Source: Cytospora piceicola (Eukaryota; Ascomycota; Sordariomycetes; Diaporthales; Cytosporaceae). Taken from it: a stretch of DNA of 64,000 nucleotides. Numbering within the stretch: the stretch's first letter is position 1; the number at the start of each line of letters is the position of its first letter. The notes under the pieces are model-generated. The model searched no databases. It was given only the letters and a program-made list of their open reading frames with translations, and had not been told where the DNA came from. Location of the stretch: positions 434,001-498,000 of the forward strand of contig JALQBC010000023.1 of assembly GCA_023375675.1 (NCBI GenBank), in the 5' to 3' direction. The translations under genes were made by a program, and so were the position numbers. Of this stretch, positions 44,500 to 55,439 are shown piece by piece.

Positions 44500-45926
44500 A
44501 TGGCGCCCGGCAACGACAAGCGTCTAGCCAGAGAGAAGGACGACAGGAACAGATACCTAGGCACGTTCTGCCTTCACAACCCAAGTTCTTGCAGTAAGTA
44601 ATACACGAGAGCAAACATTCTCCCCTTCCAAGTTTTTTTTTGTTGAGCCCCGTGCCGAGTTTAATTGCTATCAACGAGGCTGTACTCATGAAGCATACCT
44701 CGAGACTCCCGTTTCTTCCTTTCCCTCAAGTACTGATTCTCGATCGCAAAGTGTTCAAAGAATGCCATTTCAAACCCGACGGCACTCTATTCAGGTGCAA
44801 GGAGTGCATATGGAGGTCTGAGTATTACTTCGACCTGAAGCGCATTGAAGACGAAGGTCGCCGAGTCCTGGCAGCAAACACGGCGCTCGCCCAGCAGCTA
44901 CTGGAGGCGAGGCTCAAGAGAGAGGCCGGGGACGGACTAGACACACAACCACCCAGGACCCCTCTTCTTCGGGAGTTGGGAAGGTTTTGGATACGGGAGA
45001 TGCCCGGCGTCGCGCTGGTCTCGTTTGAGATGGTCCGTCTGCTAGGCGCCTTCTTTGGCGACTGCGTCGTCGACGTGCAGAGCTACGAATGGGTCACGAG
45101 CATCAAGATGAAGGAGAAGGGACGCGTCCTCGCCGCGCGAGGCGACGAGCTCCTGGACAAAAACATGGATTACACCGTAGAGATTACGGAATTCACGCGA
45201 CCGAGGGGCTTCGATCTTTTCCCAGGCGCGACGGCCGTGGGCCCATTCTCTGGGCCACTTGGTATGTCTGTGGTTCACCTTCTTTACTTCCTCGGTTCTA
45301 CTGCGATCTCTTGGGTTGGAGATGATTATCCAGGCGCGGTGTATGGGAGGATCCCACGGAAGGACGACAAAGTCTCATACTGGGTGTACCACGAGGAGGG
45401 ACCAGGCCCCGGCCCGGGGCTCAATGGGCCATTTCGAATTGCCAGGCTTCCTTGTTCGCGAGGGCCTCTGAATGACCCTCACAGACTACTGTGCAGACTC
45501 GGTGTCAGGCCGGAAACGACAGACGTTGACGAACTCTACAAAATTGTTGGAAATCAGGTGCGGGAACAAGAGATGGCGACTTTCTCATACCCAGATTTTC
45601 ACACAGACGAACAATTCCTCTTCGAACCCAACTGGACTCACTTCGAACAAGTTCCCCTGGAGAAACTTGTCCACTTCCCCAGCCCTCTGCAGCCCTCTGT
45701 ATGGGAGGACTTTGAGGCCGCATATCCTGCCGAGTCTCCGGAGGAGCAGTCAGGTCGTTTGGTGCGGAATACATCTTCTTTAGTTCAGGGTTTCTCTGGA
45801 ATACCTACTACTCTACCGACACCCCTCGACGGGGTCGAAGGGACAGGTGATGGAGACGACCTGTCAGGGAACTCGGATATGAATACAGACCTCGATGAGA
45901 TGGAGACTGATGTGGAGGGGCTTTAG
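44500..45926 (+). CDS. Hypothetical three-exon protein with Cys-rich N-terminus
   Basis: Exons 44500-44593, 44731-45261 and 45334-45926 give 405 residues. Intron 1 (137 nt) has GTAAGT and CTCAAG ends; intron 2 (72 nt, 45262-45333) has GTATGT and TCCAG ends and contains no in-frame stop, so it could also be retained as 24 extra hydrophobic residues. The N-terminus is basic (KRLAREKDDRNRYLGTF) and is followed by paired Cys (TFCLHN...SSC, KECHFKPDGTLFRCKEC), a possible small metal-binding module. The middle is a mixed soluble domain (EWVTSIKMKEKGRVLAARGDELL), and the C-terminus is acidic and low in complexity. I do not recognise a family. A nuclear or cytoplasmic protein is the likeliest reading, as there is no signal peptide. 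Confidence 0.68.
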
Positions 45927-47146
45927 GTGTGGGTAGCCTTGCGTTCTGTTTCATTAGGTGAAGATGGCAGAATTACTCCTCAAGGTAAACAATGGTTGGT
46001 GGCATATTTTGAGTTTTGAGAATGATGACTTCTTAGAATTGATATCATGACGCGATAGGCGGGCAAGGCATTCTGGTTAAGGCTGTCCTTATTGGTATTG
46101 TTAAGGGCCGGGGGAAGGGTGGTCAATCACCCATAGAACTGTGTTATGTGCTTTATGTAATCTCAAGGGGAATCAATGTACAAATCAAGCACTCGATATC
46201 TTCATCTGCGGACTTTTATCTGTCCAATACGCACTCCACCCTCGCACACCCACATGCATCGATTGTCTACTCAAGTACCTATGTGTGTATGGTACCCTGC
46301 TTAGTTTTATCTTCAACAAGGAATTTCTGTGTCTTCTGTCTTTCGTAGTTCCCTAATTCACTGAGACGTACTCGGCTATCTACACATATGTACCTACCTA
46401 GGTACTCAAGTAAGGCAGTGAGCTCGAGATCTTTTCCAAGTTGAGATCAGACACCGTTGAGGTCGACCTTGCAAAATCATTGGTTCGAACACTGGATTTG
46501 ATACTACAACAACTTCAGATTTTCTCTTTCCACAGGAGCTGTAATATTACTGCTCAGCTGTAGACGTGACCAATACTGTCAAGGGTATGTATCATTCATG
46601 ATGTTGAGATTCCAAGGTTAGCAGGATTGCATCCAGGCGATTGCCGACGCTCGCAATCCTTCAAAGAAAACAATTGAGAATAAACAATAGCCAGGGCTCT
46701 ACGATCAGGGGCAGAGCTATGGCTGAGTAGATCACTGATAAATTTGAATTCCAGTGGGATCCTTATGGTTAAAATACAGCTTCACTGATTGTTTGTCTCA
46801 TCCGTGTGGTCTTGATGTCATGACCGTGTCATCCTTAGCATCAATTGATTACCTAGGTACCTACAGACAACTGCTCCGGTGGTACCTGCACAGCTGCCAC
46901 GCGATTTATCCGTGGATACCTAGGTACCGTGAGTACTTCCATGACGCTGTGTGTGCGTAGATCCTTTTTTTGTAAGAAACCAATTGTCTACTGATATGAT
47001 CAGTTGATGTCGATTTCTTGTCTTCCTAACAACAAACCTGCCACAGATCACACTAAATACACTCGAGTATTCCATGACCACACATTTGCACCACACAACC
47101 ACGCAAGACCTTCACACGCATCGATCTATCTCGACCTACAATCACA
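45927..47146. other. Intergenic with clustered TACCTAGGTA palindromes
   Basis: No gene seen. Three exact copies of the palindrome lie here, at 46395-46404, 46850-46859 and 46917-46926. Confidence 0.6.
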
Positions 47147-47672
47147 ATGAATTCCATCCGACTCTCCGCCCTTCGCTCGGGCGCCCGAGCAGCACAGCCC
47201 ATCCGCAGCCATGCTACTCCACGACGCGGATACGCGACAGACCACTCACAGATGGACACAGACAACAAGCTCAGCCGGCTACCCATGTAAGCTCAGTTTC
47301 CCAGCCCAATCCGACCTTGTACCAGATTTCCCAAGGTCTCGAGCCCGAAGCACATCAGTTTCCCCGAGTACATCAAGTATACGAGGCATAGCTAACAGCC
47401 ACTCTTTTCCTCGCTTTCCCAGTCTCCTCGGCGGAGCCGCCATTGTATTCATCGGGGGCCTATACGCCGTCTCGTCCGGACAGAGGGACATCAAGCACAA
47501 CGACCACGCGGGCCAGAAGGAGGGCCGGCTGGCGCCGACGGCCACGGGCGGCATAGACCAGAGCAAGTCGGACCTGCCGGCGGACGCGCCGAACAAGCCT
47601 GAGAACCTGGCCGCCTCGCAGGAGAAGATGCAGAGCAAGGCGCCTACGAAGAAGACCAATCCTCTGAAGTGA
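47147..47672 (+). CDS. Small mitochondrial-type single-pass membrane protein
   Basis: Exons 47147-47286 and 47423-47672 encode 129 residues; the 136-nt intron (GTAAGC...CCCAG) splits an Ile codon. The N-terminus (MNSIRLSALRSGARAAQPIR...RRGYAT) is Arg/Ser/Ala-rich without acids, a typical mitochondrial presequence. It is followed by one hydrophobic helix (LPILLGGAAIVFIGGLYAV, about residues 46-64) and a hydrophilic Lys/Asp/Pro-rich C-terminal half ending KKTNPLK. Conserved small proteins of this form are common in fungal mitochondrial inner membranes, but I cannot name this one. The start is the only ATG that gives the presequence. Confidence 0.75.
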
Positions 47673-47970
47673 ACGGGGCCAGAAAGTGGGACACGGAGGA
47701 AGAAGGGAGGGGGGTGGTCACAGAAGCGAAGTGGGATGTTGGAGAGCTCGGGGTTGCCTGATGAACCCCTTCGAGCTGGAAAGGTGTGTGCCGTCAGGGA
47801 CAGACCTGTAGTGCTCCGGAGAAATCGAATTAGAAGACTCGATGCGTCCATATATCACGCCCCGATCAATCAACTAAACCTCCCAAGAAGGGTGGTGTTC
47901 TCCGACCACAGTGCTGGCGGCGATGAGACCGCAAATGTTGAGCCCGGAGAACACAAGAAGTCCTTCAGCA
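47673..47970. other. Spacer before the decayed dehydrogenase
   Basis: The 3' region of the mitochondrial-type gene. Any N-terminal part of the following short-chain dehydrogenase would lie here, but no TGxxxGIG motif is visible in any frame. Confidence 0.5.
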
Positions 47971-48240
47971 CTTAGTATAAGAGCCTGGACGTGACATTTC
48001 CTAGCACAGCTGATATCATCGCCGACCTCGAGGGATCCGGTATTGGCCTAGATGTGCTCGTTAACAATATGGGTCACCGCGTGTTCGAAACGGCCGATGA
48101 CTTAAGGGAGAAGGAAGCCAGGGCGCAGATGAAGACGAGTCACTGTCGCCCGCTGAGCTTCATTACCGTACATGCGGGCAAGGGGCCTGGCTGTGTCCTA
48201 TGGAAAGGTCTTCTTCGATATGACCTTGCCTGCATGCATG
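47971..48240 (+). pseudogene. Short-chain dehydrogenase/reductase fragment
   Basis: In frame from about 47979, the translation reads SLDVTFPSTADIIADLEGSG, GLDVLVNNMG, then FETADDLREKEARAQM. This matches the middle of SDR enzymes: the LDVT strand, the LDxLVNNAG motif and the helix after it. The upstream cofactor-binding TGxxxGIG is absent. After the NNMG block, similarity shifts frame: PYMRARG, which resembles the SDR segment before the catalytic Ser strand, appears in another frame near 48165-48190. No YxxxK site follows. I read this as a decayed, truncated gene rather than a working one. What it reduced is unknown. Confidence 0.55.
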
Positions 48241-50885
48241 TGGGATGACGACCGTCAGGATTCCATCTTGCACATGCCCATCATGGTCCAGCACAGATTC
48301 GGGAAAGCCGCAAGGATGTCACCTTACTCGTTGTTTACTTCCTGCCCTTCTTTCACCTCACTAGCGAACGAGACATCTCCTCCTGGATTACGGATCGGGT
48401 TCAACGAAACCTTCCGTATACGCATGCATCTTCATCTTTGTCCGGCTGAATCTTGGAAGCTTCAAGCGCCTTGCCCGCATACTTTACCGCACGCTTGACA
48501 TAGCTCCGTATATTGGAGTTGACAGCGGCCAGAGCATACGCAACAGCCACACAGCACACTGGAGCCTCTCTTCCTCGTAGAGCTCCAGCGGGTATGTGAG
48601 CAGTCCGACAGAGACAACATCGGTGTGTTGTAGCGAGCGATCCGACCGTGTATCCATATGATATCATGTGCGCGATTGTCCGACTGGGCGGCTTCTTCTA
48701 CACACAGGGCACACCGTGAGCACTGCCAGCCTTACGACACCTACCCACTCCTTCTTGATCAGCTGAGCACAGCCTTTCGTGTCTGCGAGCGAGTCGAAGA
48801 GACTTAGTCGTGAGAGAACGAGTTCCGCGATGGGCCGCACAGCGGTGGTGACATGCATAAGCGTCGTGGGATCGACATGCAGCACGCTGTGTTGGGGCGG
48901 CAGTCGTCAACAGGCTTTTTTTTTTTGATGGCTTTGGGGAAGGTGCTGTAATGTTGGCCATCTCCTCGCCTACGTTGTCGTGGAAAGTTGCTGTGGCCAA
49001 GATGTTTCCATGTTGCGATGCGGCCGGTGCTGTTCGGGGAATGGGAGCGCCGCGGTCTGTTCCAAAAACCCCACCAGCAGATATCAGAGCTGTCGAACGC
49101 ACCCTGTTGATGAATAAGGGTGCAGACTTAGGCGAACAGAAATTCAAGAAACAGCCCAGGTCGAGGTGATATATGGTAGAAACATTACCTAGGTAGTGTT
49201 ACCCTCGACCTGGACCACAAGTTCAACTGTGATCTTCCTTGATATTTAACACTTGACACTTGACATCAGGACGATGCCAGGCCGAAATCTTACGTAAGGT
49301 GTAGGAAGGCTTGGGGTTGCGTTGGGGTTGAAGGTACTTACTTAAGTACTGAAATCTGTATGTATTTCCGGCTTGTGTGGGTCTTTTCTGCCGGTAGTCA
49401 AGTGGTTTCCTCCCTGCCCTTGTTTTGCCGCCCGGAGATCTCCCGCTCTGCAGCTGAGCTTGAAAATGTCCCGACAGTGTGGATGGGAGACAGCTTTAGC
49501 CTCACTCTCACAATGAAGAGAGGTGATATTCCAAGCTGCGATTCGAATTTACAGTAGTATCACTATCAAAAGTGTAACCCGTATAGACGATATTCTGCAA
49601 TTACATTATTGGAAGAGTTGCATTAGTTTAGGTCCTGATTATATAACAGTTACAGAAGGCATACGCAACGAGAGAGTTCTTTGTTTTGAAACAGAACTGC
49701 CCTGAAGCGTGCTTACTCATTAAGTAGCCAGCCGCATCTGGGTTACAATGTGGCTCAGCTACCTACTGTACTTAGTAGGTACACTGGATATCTAGGTACA
49801 TACTTCTGTGGCTGTAATGGGGGGCGGGACCAAGGATCCCTTGTTACTTTCAGAGATCGCATAAAATCCCCATCCGTGCAGTCCCTGCACATTATGGGAA
49901 TTGATACACAACCCGACACGCCCGACACGTCCGACTGCCTGACTGACGACGACGCTTACGACTCGATCCCATTGCTATTCATTGACTACTAGACTCCTAA
50001 ACTTTCAAAGAGTCCACAGTTGACATTGACCCACTGTTTATATATCTATCGTACTGCTGTAAGCCTTTAATAGGCTGCCCTGTCTGCTATAGTCTGCACC
50101 AGACCAGAATGAACACCGGCCGATAATTGTTGTGTTATGATCATTATTATGGGTCCTTCAGCTCCCACCTGTTCTAGATCTACATAGTAGACGTCCATCC
50201 TTGTCTTTGATCCCGGCCATTTCTGCCACTGCTAACTGGATATTTCTGCCCGCCTACATATCCTCGATTGCAGTCTGCGTCATCATTGCGAGGAGTACAC
50301 CAAATACATGCAGCTGTCCTCCGTTAGCCTCACCTTTTCCGGGTTGGCTTATGTTTTTTGTCTGGCCTGTGCCTGCATTTTCATACCCATGTTCCAATTT
50401 CTTTTCGGCTTCTGGTTTCCGACGTCCCTCCAGGCCGCGTATCCTGGCTGGCTGTCAGTGTCTGGATACTTGTTTCCACTGTTTTTCTTAGTCTCCTTCC
50501 TTCGTGCTCACTTGGTGCTTCCTTCCTGCTCTCCCCTTCCACCTTTTCCCTAGTTTTTCTCTCACTTTTACTCCTTAAGACTACTAAATCAAGGTTGCTG
50601 TTTCCCAGCGCCATGTGCTGGTCCGACTCGACGGTTTATCCCCGGTGACATTGCTCCGAGACAAGACGGGCCCTTGACCGTTGCACTTCTACCCAAAAAC
50701 TCAACTGCAGAGAAGACGACATTTTTCGATCCTAGGGCTATGAGATCCACGAGATCCCGGGCAACACATTCGACTGATGACTACCAGTCTAGTTAACTGA
50801 TCTCGTTGTGTTCACTGCCCCGTCACGTTCTAGTTGTTATTGTTGGTCCCAGCTCGAAACTCAAATAGGACGGACCAACTTCAAG
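48241..50885. other. Intergenic, possible coding debris, no intact gene
   Basis: Minus-strand frames between about 48400 and 48890 (for example RPIAELVLSRLSLFDSLAD) look protein-like but are broken by frameshifts and stops and cannot be assigned. One TACCTAGGTA copy lies at 49186-49195. The right end (50200-50885) is the pyrimidine-rich promoter and leader of the next gene. Confidence 0.5.
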
Positions 50886-52259
50886 ATGCCGAGCCGTCGC
50901 ATCGTAAATCTCCTCGTCATTACCTGCCTCTTCATACTCTTCCTCGTCTTTCTTCGCGTCGAGTTTGCCGGCAACGGTGTTGCCAAGCATGTAACAGGAG
51001 ATGTGAAATCTTGGGTAGATAGTCTCAGAGAAGCCGAGAAGACTTTACCACCACCACCATCACCACCACCACCACATCCAAAGTACAAACCAACCCCGAC
51101 TTATACTCCTCCACCCGTTCGGGATCCTTTCCCACTCCTGTCAACATCGACACCACCTCCTATTCCGAAGTGGAACCGGCCACGGCCAGGCCTTCACAGG
51201 GAATACGACCTGACGGTTGCGCCACCCTTGCTCATTGGCTTCACACGGACATGGCCCATCCTTCTGCAGGCCGTTGTCTCTTACATCACCGCAGGATGGC
51301 CACCGGGGCAGATCTATGTTATCGAGAATACGGGCGTCCAGATGGCCAACGCCCGCGGCCAGCTGGGTTTGCAGAATCCCTTCTACCTCAACCACGCACA
51401 GCTCAAGAAGCTCGGCGTTAATGTCGTCCAGACCCCGGTACTCCTCAACTTCGCACAGCTCCAGAACTTCTACCTCTCTTTGGCCAACACGCACGACTGG
51501 CCCTACTACTTCTGGTCACACCAGGATGTGCTTACTCTGTCGTATGAAGAGGGGTTCGAGGGTGTGACACCGCCGTACAACCAGCAAGGATACAAGACCG
51601 TGTACGAGCTATGCTGTGAGTGGCTCGCGGATGCGCAGAAGAACGACGACAGATGGGCAGTGCGCTTCTTCGCCTACGACCACCTCGCGTTGGTCAACCC
51701 AAAGGCGTACGAGGATGTGGGAGGGTGGGACACGTTCATCCCCTACTACCTGACAGATTGCGACATGCACAGTCGCCTCATCATGTCAAACTACAGCATG
51801 ATCGACAAACCCGCAGGGACTGTCACGGACACCAGCACCGCGCTGAACGACCTGCTCGCGCTGTATCGCGACCCCAGCATCGACCCCGACTTCACCGACC
51901 CCAATCCACCCGTACCCGCCCCACCTGCCGAAGCCAATATGAGACGAGACTACGAGGCGACCTCTCCCGAGGACCCCAAGCTCGAGTACTACCACTCCCT
52001 CCGGCATGTGTCCGACCGCATGTTCCACTACAAACACGGAGAACGGGGCCGCAACACCTGGCAGCAGGGCCAGCATGGCGGCCTGGGCGAGCCGTTCTAC
52101 TACTCGGCCGATGGCTTCGCCGAGGCGGTCGACGTCCTGACCGAGGCCGGGAAGGAGATCTACCGCCGGAAGTGGGGTCACCAGGACTGCAACCTGATCG
52201 GGGGTGCGGGACTCAAGCCGTCTGATGCGTGGCGCGTGGAGAAAGACTGGGAGGGCTAG
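50886..52259 (+). CDS. Type II membrane glycosyltransferase-like protein
   Basis: A single exon of 457 residues. ATG 50886 is chosen over upstream in-frame codons because it places a short basic tail (MPSRR) before one hydrophobic anchor (IVNLLVITCLFILFLVFL, residues 6-23), the layout of Golgi type II enzymes. A Pro-rich stem with PPP runs (about 55-100) follows, then a luminal domain with IGFTRTWPILLQAVVSYITAGWP, FYLSLANTHDWPYYFWSHQD and YYLTDCDMHSRL. The last has a D-x-D-like acidic pair of the kind that binds metal and nucleotide sugar. The fold resembles GT-A enzymes, but I cannot assign a CAZy family, donor or acceptor. It likely acts in protein or lipid glycosylation in the Golgi. Confidence 0.75.
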   Translation: MPSRRIVNLLVITCLFILFLVFLRVEFAGNGVAKHVTGDVKSWVDSLREAEKTLPPPPSPPPPHPKYKPTPTYTPPPVRDPFPLLSTSTPPPIPKWNRPRPGLHREYDLTVAPPLLIGFTRTWPILLQAVVSYITAGWPPGQIYVIENTGVQMANARGQLGLQNPFYLNHAQLKKLGVNVVQTPVLLNFAQLQNFYLSLANTHDWPYYFWSHQDVLTLSYEEGFEGVTPPYNQQGYKTVYELCCEWLADAQKNDDRWAVRFFAYDHLALVNPKAYEDVGGWDTFIPYYLTDCDMHSRLIMSNYSMIDKPAGTVTDTSTALNDLLALYRDPSIDPDFTDPNPPVPAPPAEANMRRDYEATSPEDPKLEYYHSLRHVSDRMFHYKHGERGRNTWQQGQHGGLGEPFYYSADGFAEAVDVLTEAGKEIYRRKWGHQDCNLIGGAGLKPSDAWRVEKDWEG

Positions 52260-53735
52260 ATGCCCGTCTGGATGTGACAGACGGAGTCTGAGTGGGATCG
52301 TTTCACGAGACGGTAGACATGAGGAGGGTGGTGTGGCTTTTCTTGAGGAAAAGCTCAAAAGCATAAAAGCAGTCGACTCCATGAAGAGAAGGCAAGTAGC
52401 ATTGTGTGTATGACGGAGGGTCTGTCATCACTAGGTGGCTAGTGCTGCAATTACTGTATTTCTTACTTGGGATTATTGCATGTGCTATTGGAAAGGAAGC
52501 AAAACTGGCATGAACAAACCTGGGCTGGAATGGGGGGTTTACGACGAGAAACCTGTACATGCCATAGGGGATTACGATACCATTTCGTTTGGAATATGTT
52601 TGGCCTGGCGTTCGAACGGTGCTGCAATAGAAACATACTGTATCCTTATTGAAAGACACCGACTTGCAGCCGTTGTTATACAGTCTTACCGGGTCACGCC
52701 GCGGTATCTTGAAAGGTTGCAAGTCTTTTGCCTTTTAGGCTGCCATTGTAGCGTCTGCTTCATATAATGGCGTGTTCGTTTATCTCCGTGCCTGATGGAG
52801 TTCTCTGTGTCTATTTAGAAACTGTCTATTTTAAAGAACGGACATCTGGAGGAAGGCCAGGCCGTTGCAAATCATTCCGAGAGGTCACGTTGTTCGGGGA
52901 GACTCTATTCTGTACGGACTTCAAAATCGAGAAACATTGAATTGCACGTCAGAACTTACCTCTGTCTTCCGTTAGGAAGTTTTACTGCTTGTTTTATATG
53001 GCGCCCGAGCACGTATAAATTTGTTACCTAGGAATTTGTAACCACCTCTTTTAAATCCGATTAGCATTGAAGTCACGCCGATTAGCAACAGCACGTGGCC
53101 ATAAGAGATCAAAATATGATGGAGATACCGATTAGTCATAGAAAGCAGTATAGAGTACTAAACTACTTTATTTCTATCATATTTTGATCTCTTATCCTAA
53201 CGCTATTTTGGTCTCAATTTCAAGAAGGCAGGGGCACAGCCAACTAGGAATCACAACAGGAAGCTCGAAAGCTGCGGGCTGCAGGATATTGCGGAAACAT
53301 GGGGGGGCTATCACTGCGCATCATATTAGCAGTGCACCTATCTGCATATACGTACGTTGACAGATAGCTCCAAACTTGGGAACTCTTTTCACGCACATAT
53401 CATGGTAACATACTAGAATATTGATAGGGAGCGGGGCAAGTTGCAAGATGCTCGAGAAGGGGGCTTCTGCGTGGGTGGACGTGTGAACGTGGAGCCATAT
53501 CAGTACACCTGGTTAGATAGTGTGCGGCACGGACTCGGGGGAGTGAGGGGTGTTTATAATGTTGGAGAGGCAAGGTCTTTGTGATGAAGGAAGAGGAGGG
53601 GTCTTTATGATGTTCAAAAAGCCTGGCCAGATCGACATCGAAGGACAACATTGCCACCTCTTCAAAACCTAAAGAATCTAATCAAGTCCCACTTGAGAAC
53701 ATCCTAGTGCAGCCCTTGACCATCCATCCGCCACC
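52260..53735. other. Intergenic with a perfect 20-bp inverted repeat
   Basis: No gene seen. Three copies of CCGATTAG (near 53058, 53088 and 53129) and a 95-bp inverted-repeat element (53101-53195) lie in this AT-rich stretch. A partial TACCTAGG core lies near 53027. Confidence 0.6.
53101..53195. repeat. Short inverted-repeat element (MITE-like hairpin)
   Basis: Arms of 20 bp, ataagagatcaaaatatgat (53101-53120) and its exact reverse complement (53176-53195), flank a 55-bp AT-rich centre that also contains a nested ATAGAAA/TTTCTAT pair. No target-site duplication is obvious. It could be a small non-autonomous element or a hairpin-forming regulatory site. Confidence 0.7.
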
Positions 53736-54530
53736 ATCCCCCTCAAGCTGGTCCGTCTCGAGTCCGACGACGAGTTTGACTCCCTCGTCCGCTGCGAATT
53801 TGCCGGCTTCGAGACGCCGACCTGCAAGCTCCTGGCGCTCTTCTTCCCCACGCTGGCCACCCGCGAGGCAACCATCCAGGCTGCCGTACGGCGCCAGGCG
53901 GCGTGGCACCGCGAAGACCCGACATTGCACTGGCTCAAGGTCATCGACACGGACGACAGGGACCGGCTGGTGGGCGCCGCGTGCTGGCACGTCTACGACA
54001 CGGACCCCTACGCCATCGAGTCGCATGAGGAGTGCGACTGGTTCCCTCAAGGCGAGGACCGTGATGTCGGGGACGCGCTGATGGGCCAGTTCGTGACGCC
54101 ACGCACAGCATACATGCGCAAGCCACACGTCTGTAAGTCTGCGGCCCACGCGGTGCGGGAACGAATAAAGGAACGGGAGGGGGGGGGGGTGTGAGCTAAC
54201 CATAGCGCAGTCCTTGACATCCTCTTCACGCACCTTGATGCGCGGCGGAGAGGCGCGGGAAAGCTCATGATGGACTGGGGTGTGAAGCAGGCCGAGGAGC
54301 GCGGCTATGAGGCTTACATCGACGCCACAGAAATGGGTCGAAGCCTCTACCGATCCTGCGGCTTTATTGAGGGCGAGAAACTGCAGTTTGACATGTCTCA
54401 ATTCAAGGACACGCAGCGAAAGAGGGAGTTGCAGGAGATCCACACCCCGTTCGAGTGGTGGCCTATGCATCGTCCAGTGGGAGGCAAATATGAGCCGGGA
54501 ACGGGATTGCTTCCGTGGGAGAAACAGTGA
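53736..54530 (+). CDS. GNAT-family N-acetyltransferase lacking its expected ATG
   Basis: Exons 53736-54132 and 54211-54530 give 238 residues; the 78-nt intron has GTAAGT and CGCAG ends and a GCTAAC branch site. The product contains PLKLVRLESDDEFDSLVRCEF, LHWLKVIDTD, VGAACWHVY, then FLDILFTHLDARRRGAGKLMMDWG, the R/Q-x-x-G-x-G/A acetyl-CoA loop of GNAT enzymes, and YIDATEMGRSLYRSCGF. This is a common fungal GNAT group of unknown substrate. Relatives start M-P-L-K; here that codon is ATC at 53736-53738, directly after GCCACC, a perfect initiation context. No in-frame ATG lies between the upstream stop (53704) and the domain. Either the start was lost, a near-cognate such as the CTG at 53748 is used, an unseen 5' exon exists, or the base is wrong. 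Confidence 0.75.
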
Positions 54531-55439
54531 GCTGCTTTAGATACTGACTAGAAGCCCGAGACAGCAATTGGCATCGATAGATGCTGTCCTCCATATCACT
54601 GAATCGCCATCAACATCGAGTCTGACCTGAAATTATCATATCAAAAACCGCCCCCACCCCCCTCCTTGTCCTGCGAACCTAGTCAGTGATGCACGGCTGG
54701 AATGGGTTCAACAGTCGAAGCTTTAGCGCTCCTCGTCGATGAGATTCAAGTTATAGTACCCCCAGTCTGAAAATTGGAAAGGATTTGGAACTTCATGGCA
54801 AACCGTCGGCCGGGGTGTAAGGCAGACCATGGCAAAGGCAGATATATGTCTCTATGTTTCAGTCAGGCTGCTAACTAAATCAACCACCTAAGTTTTCGAC
54901 CCTGTCTGGAGCCCGGGCATGCAATGGATCAAGATGTGTCATGAACATATTGGTGAAATTGGTGGACGAAGACGGCCTTTAGGGACGTATCTCAAGTCAA
55001 ACCCTCTTTGTATTTTTACCCAAGGGCACTCGGCTCGCCTCGTTGCGGTTCATCACATCGTGCGACTCTGTTAATGCGAATAACATGGCTTTGCTGGTCA
55101 CCGTTCCTCCAGCAGTCTCCTCGTTGGGAAAGGCTACCGTTGTTTGTATCTTACGAAGATTACCTTCACAAAGCCGGCCAGACTGACCCTACGACTGAAG
55201 ACGGCGATCCAACAGGAACGAGAATGTGTATGTATGTGATCCCAGACTCCACATGTTCCATCTCAGCGGCATCAGTTTATATATACAAGCCGCAACACCA
55301 TTCACAGGCGTTTTGATACAATGACACATATAATACGTGTTTAAGTAGCACGTGAAAGAAAATGACTCCAAAGTGTTTCCCATAGAACTAAAATAAAAAG
55401 AAATAGTATTAAAAGGGATACGTCGTACGCTTGGGCCCT
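54531..55439. other. Convergent intergenic region, no gene seen
   Basis: Shared 3' region of the GNAT gene (+) and the PDI gene (-). Short frames without signatures. Confidence 0.6.

Noticed and set aside
44214..44597. 127-codon frame with a poly-His run
   Set aside because: The His run is only the CATCAC microsatellite, and the frame ends in the first exon of the real gene in another frame.
46470..46500. GGTTCGAAC, a possible tRNA T-loop
   Set aside because: No matching T-stem, anticodon arm or acceptor stem around it; the other GTTCGA hits also failed.
53682..54470. 262-codon minus-strand frame
   Set aside because: Antisense to the acetyltransferase exons and spanning its intron; no motif or signal.
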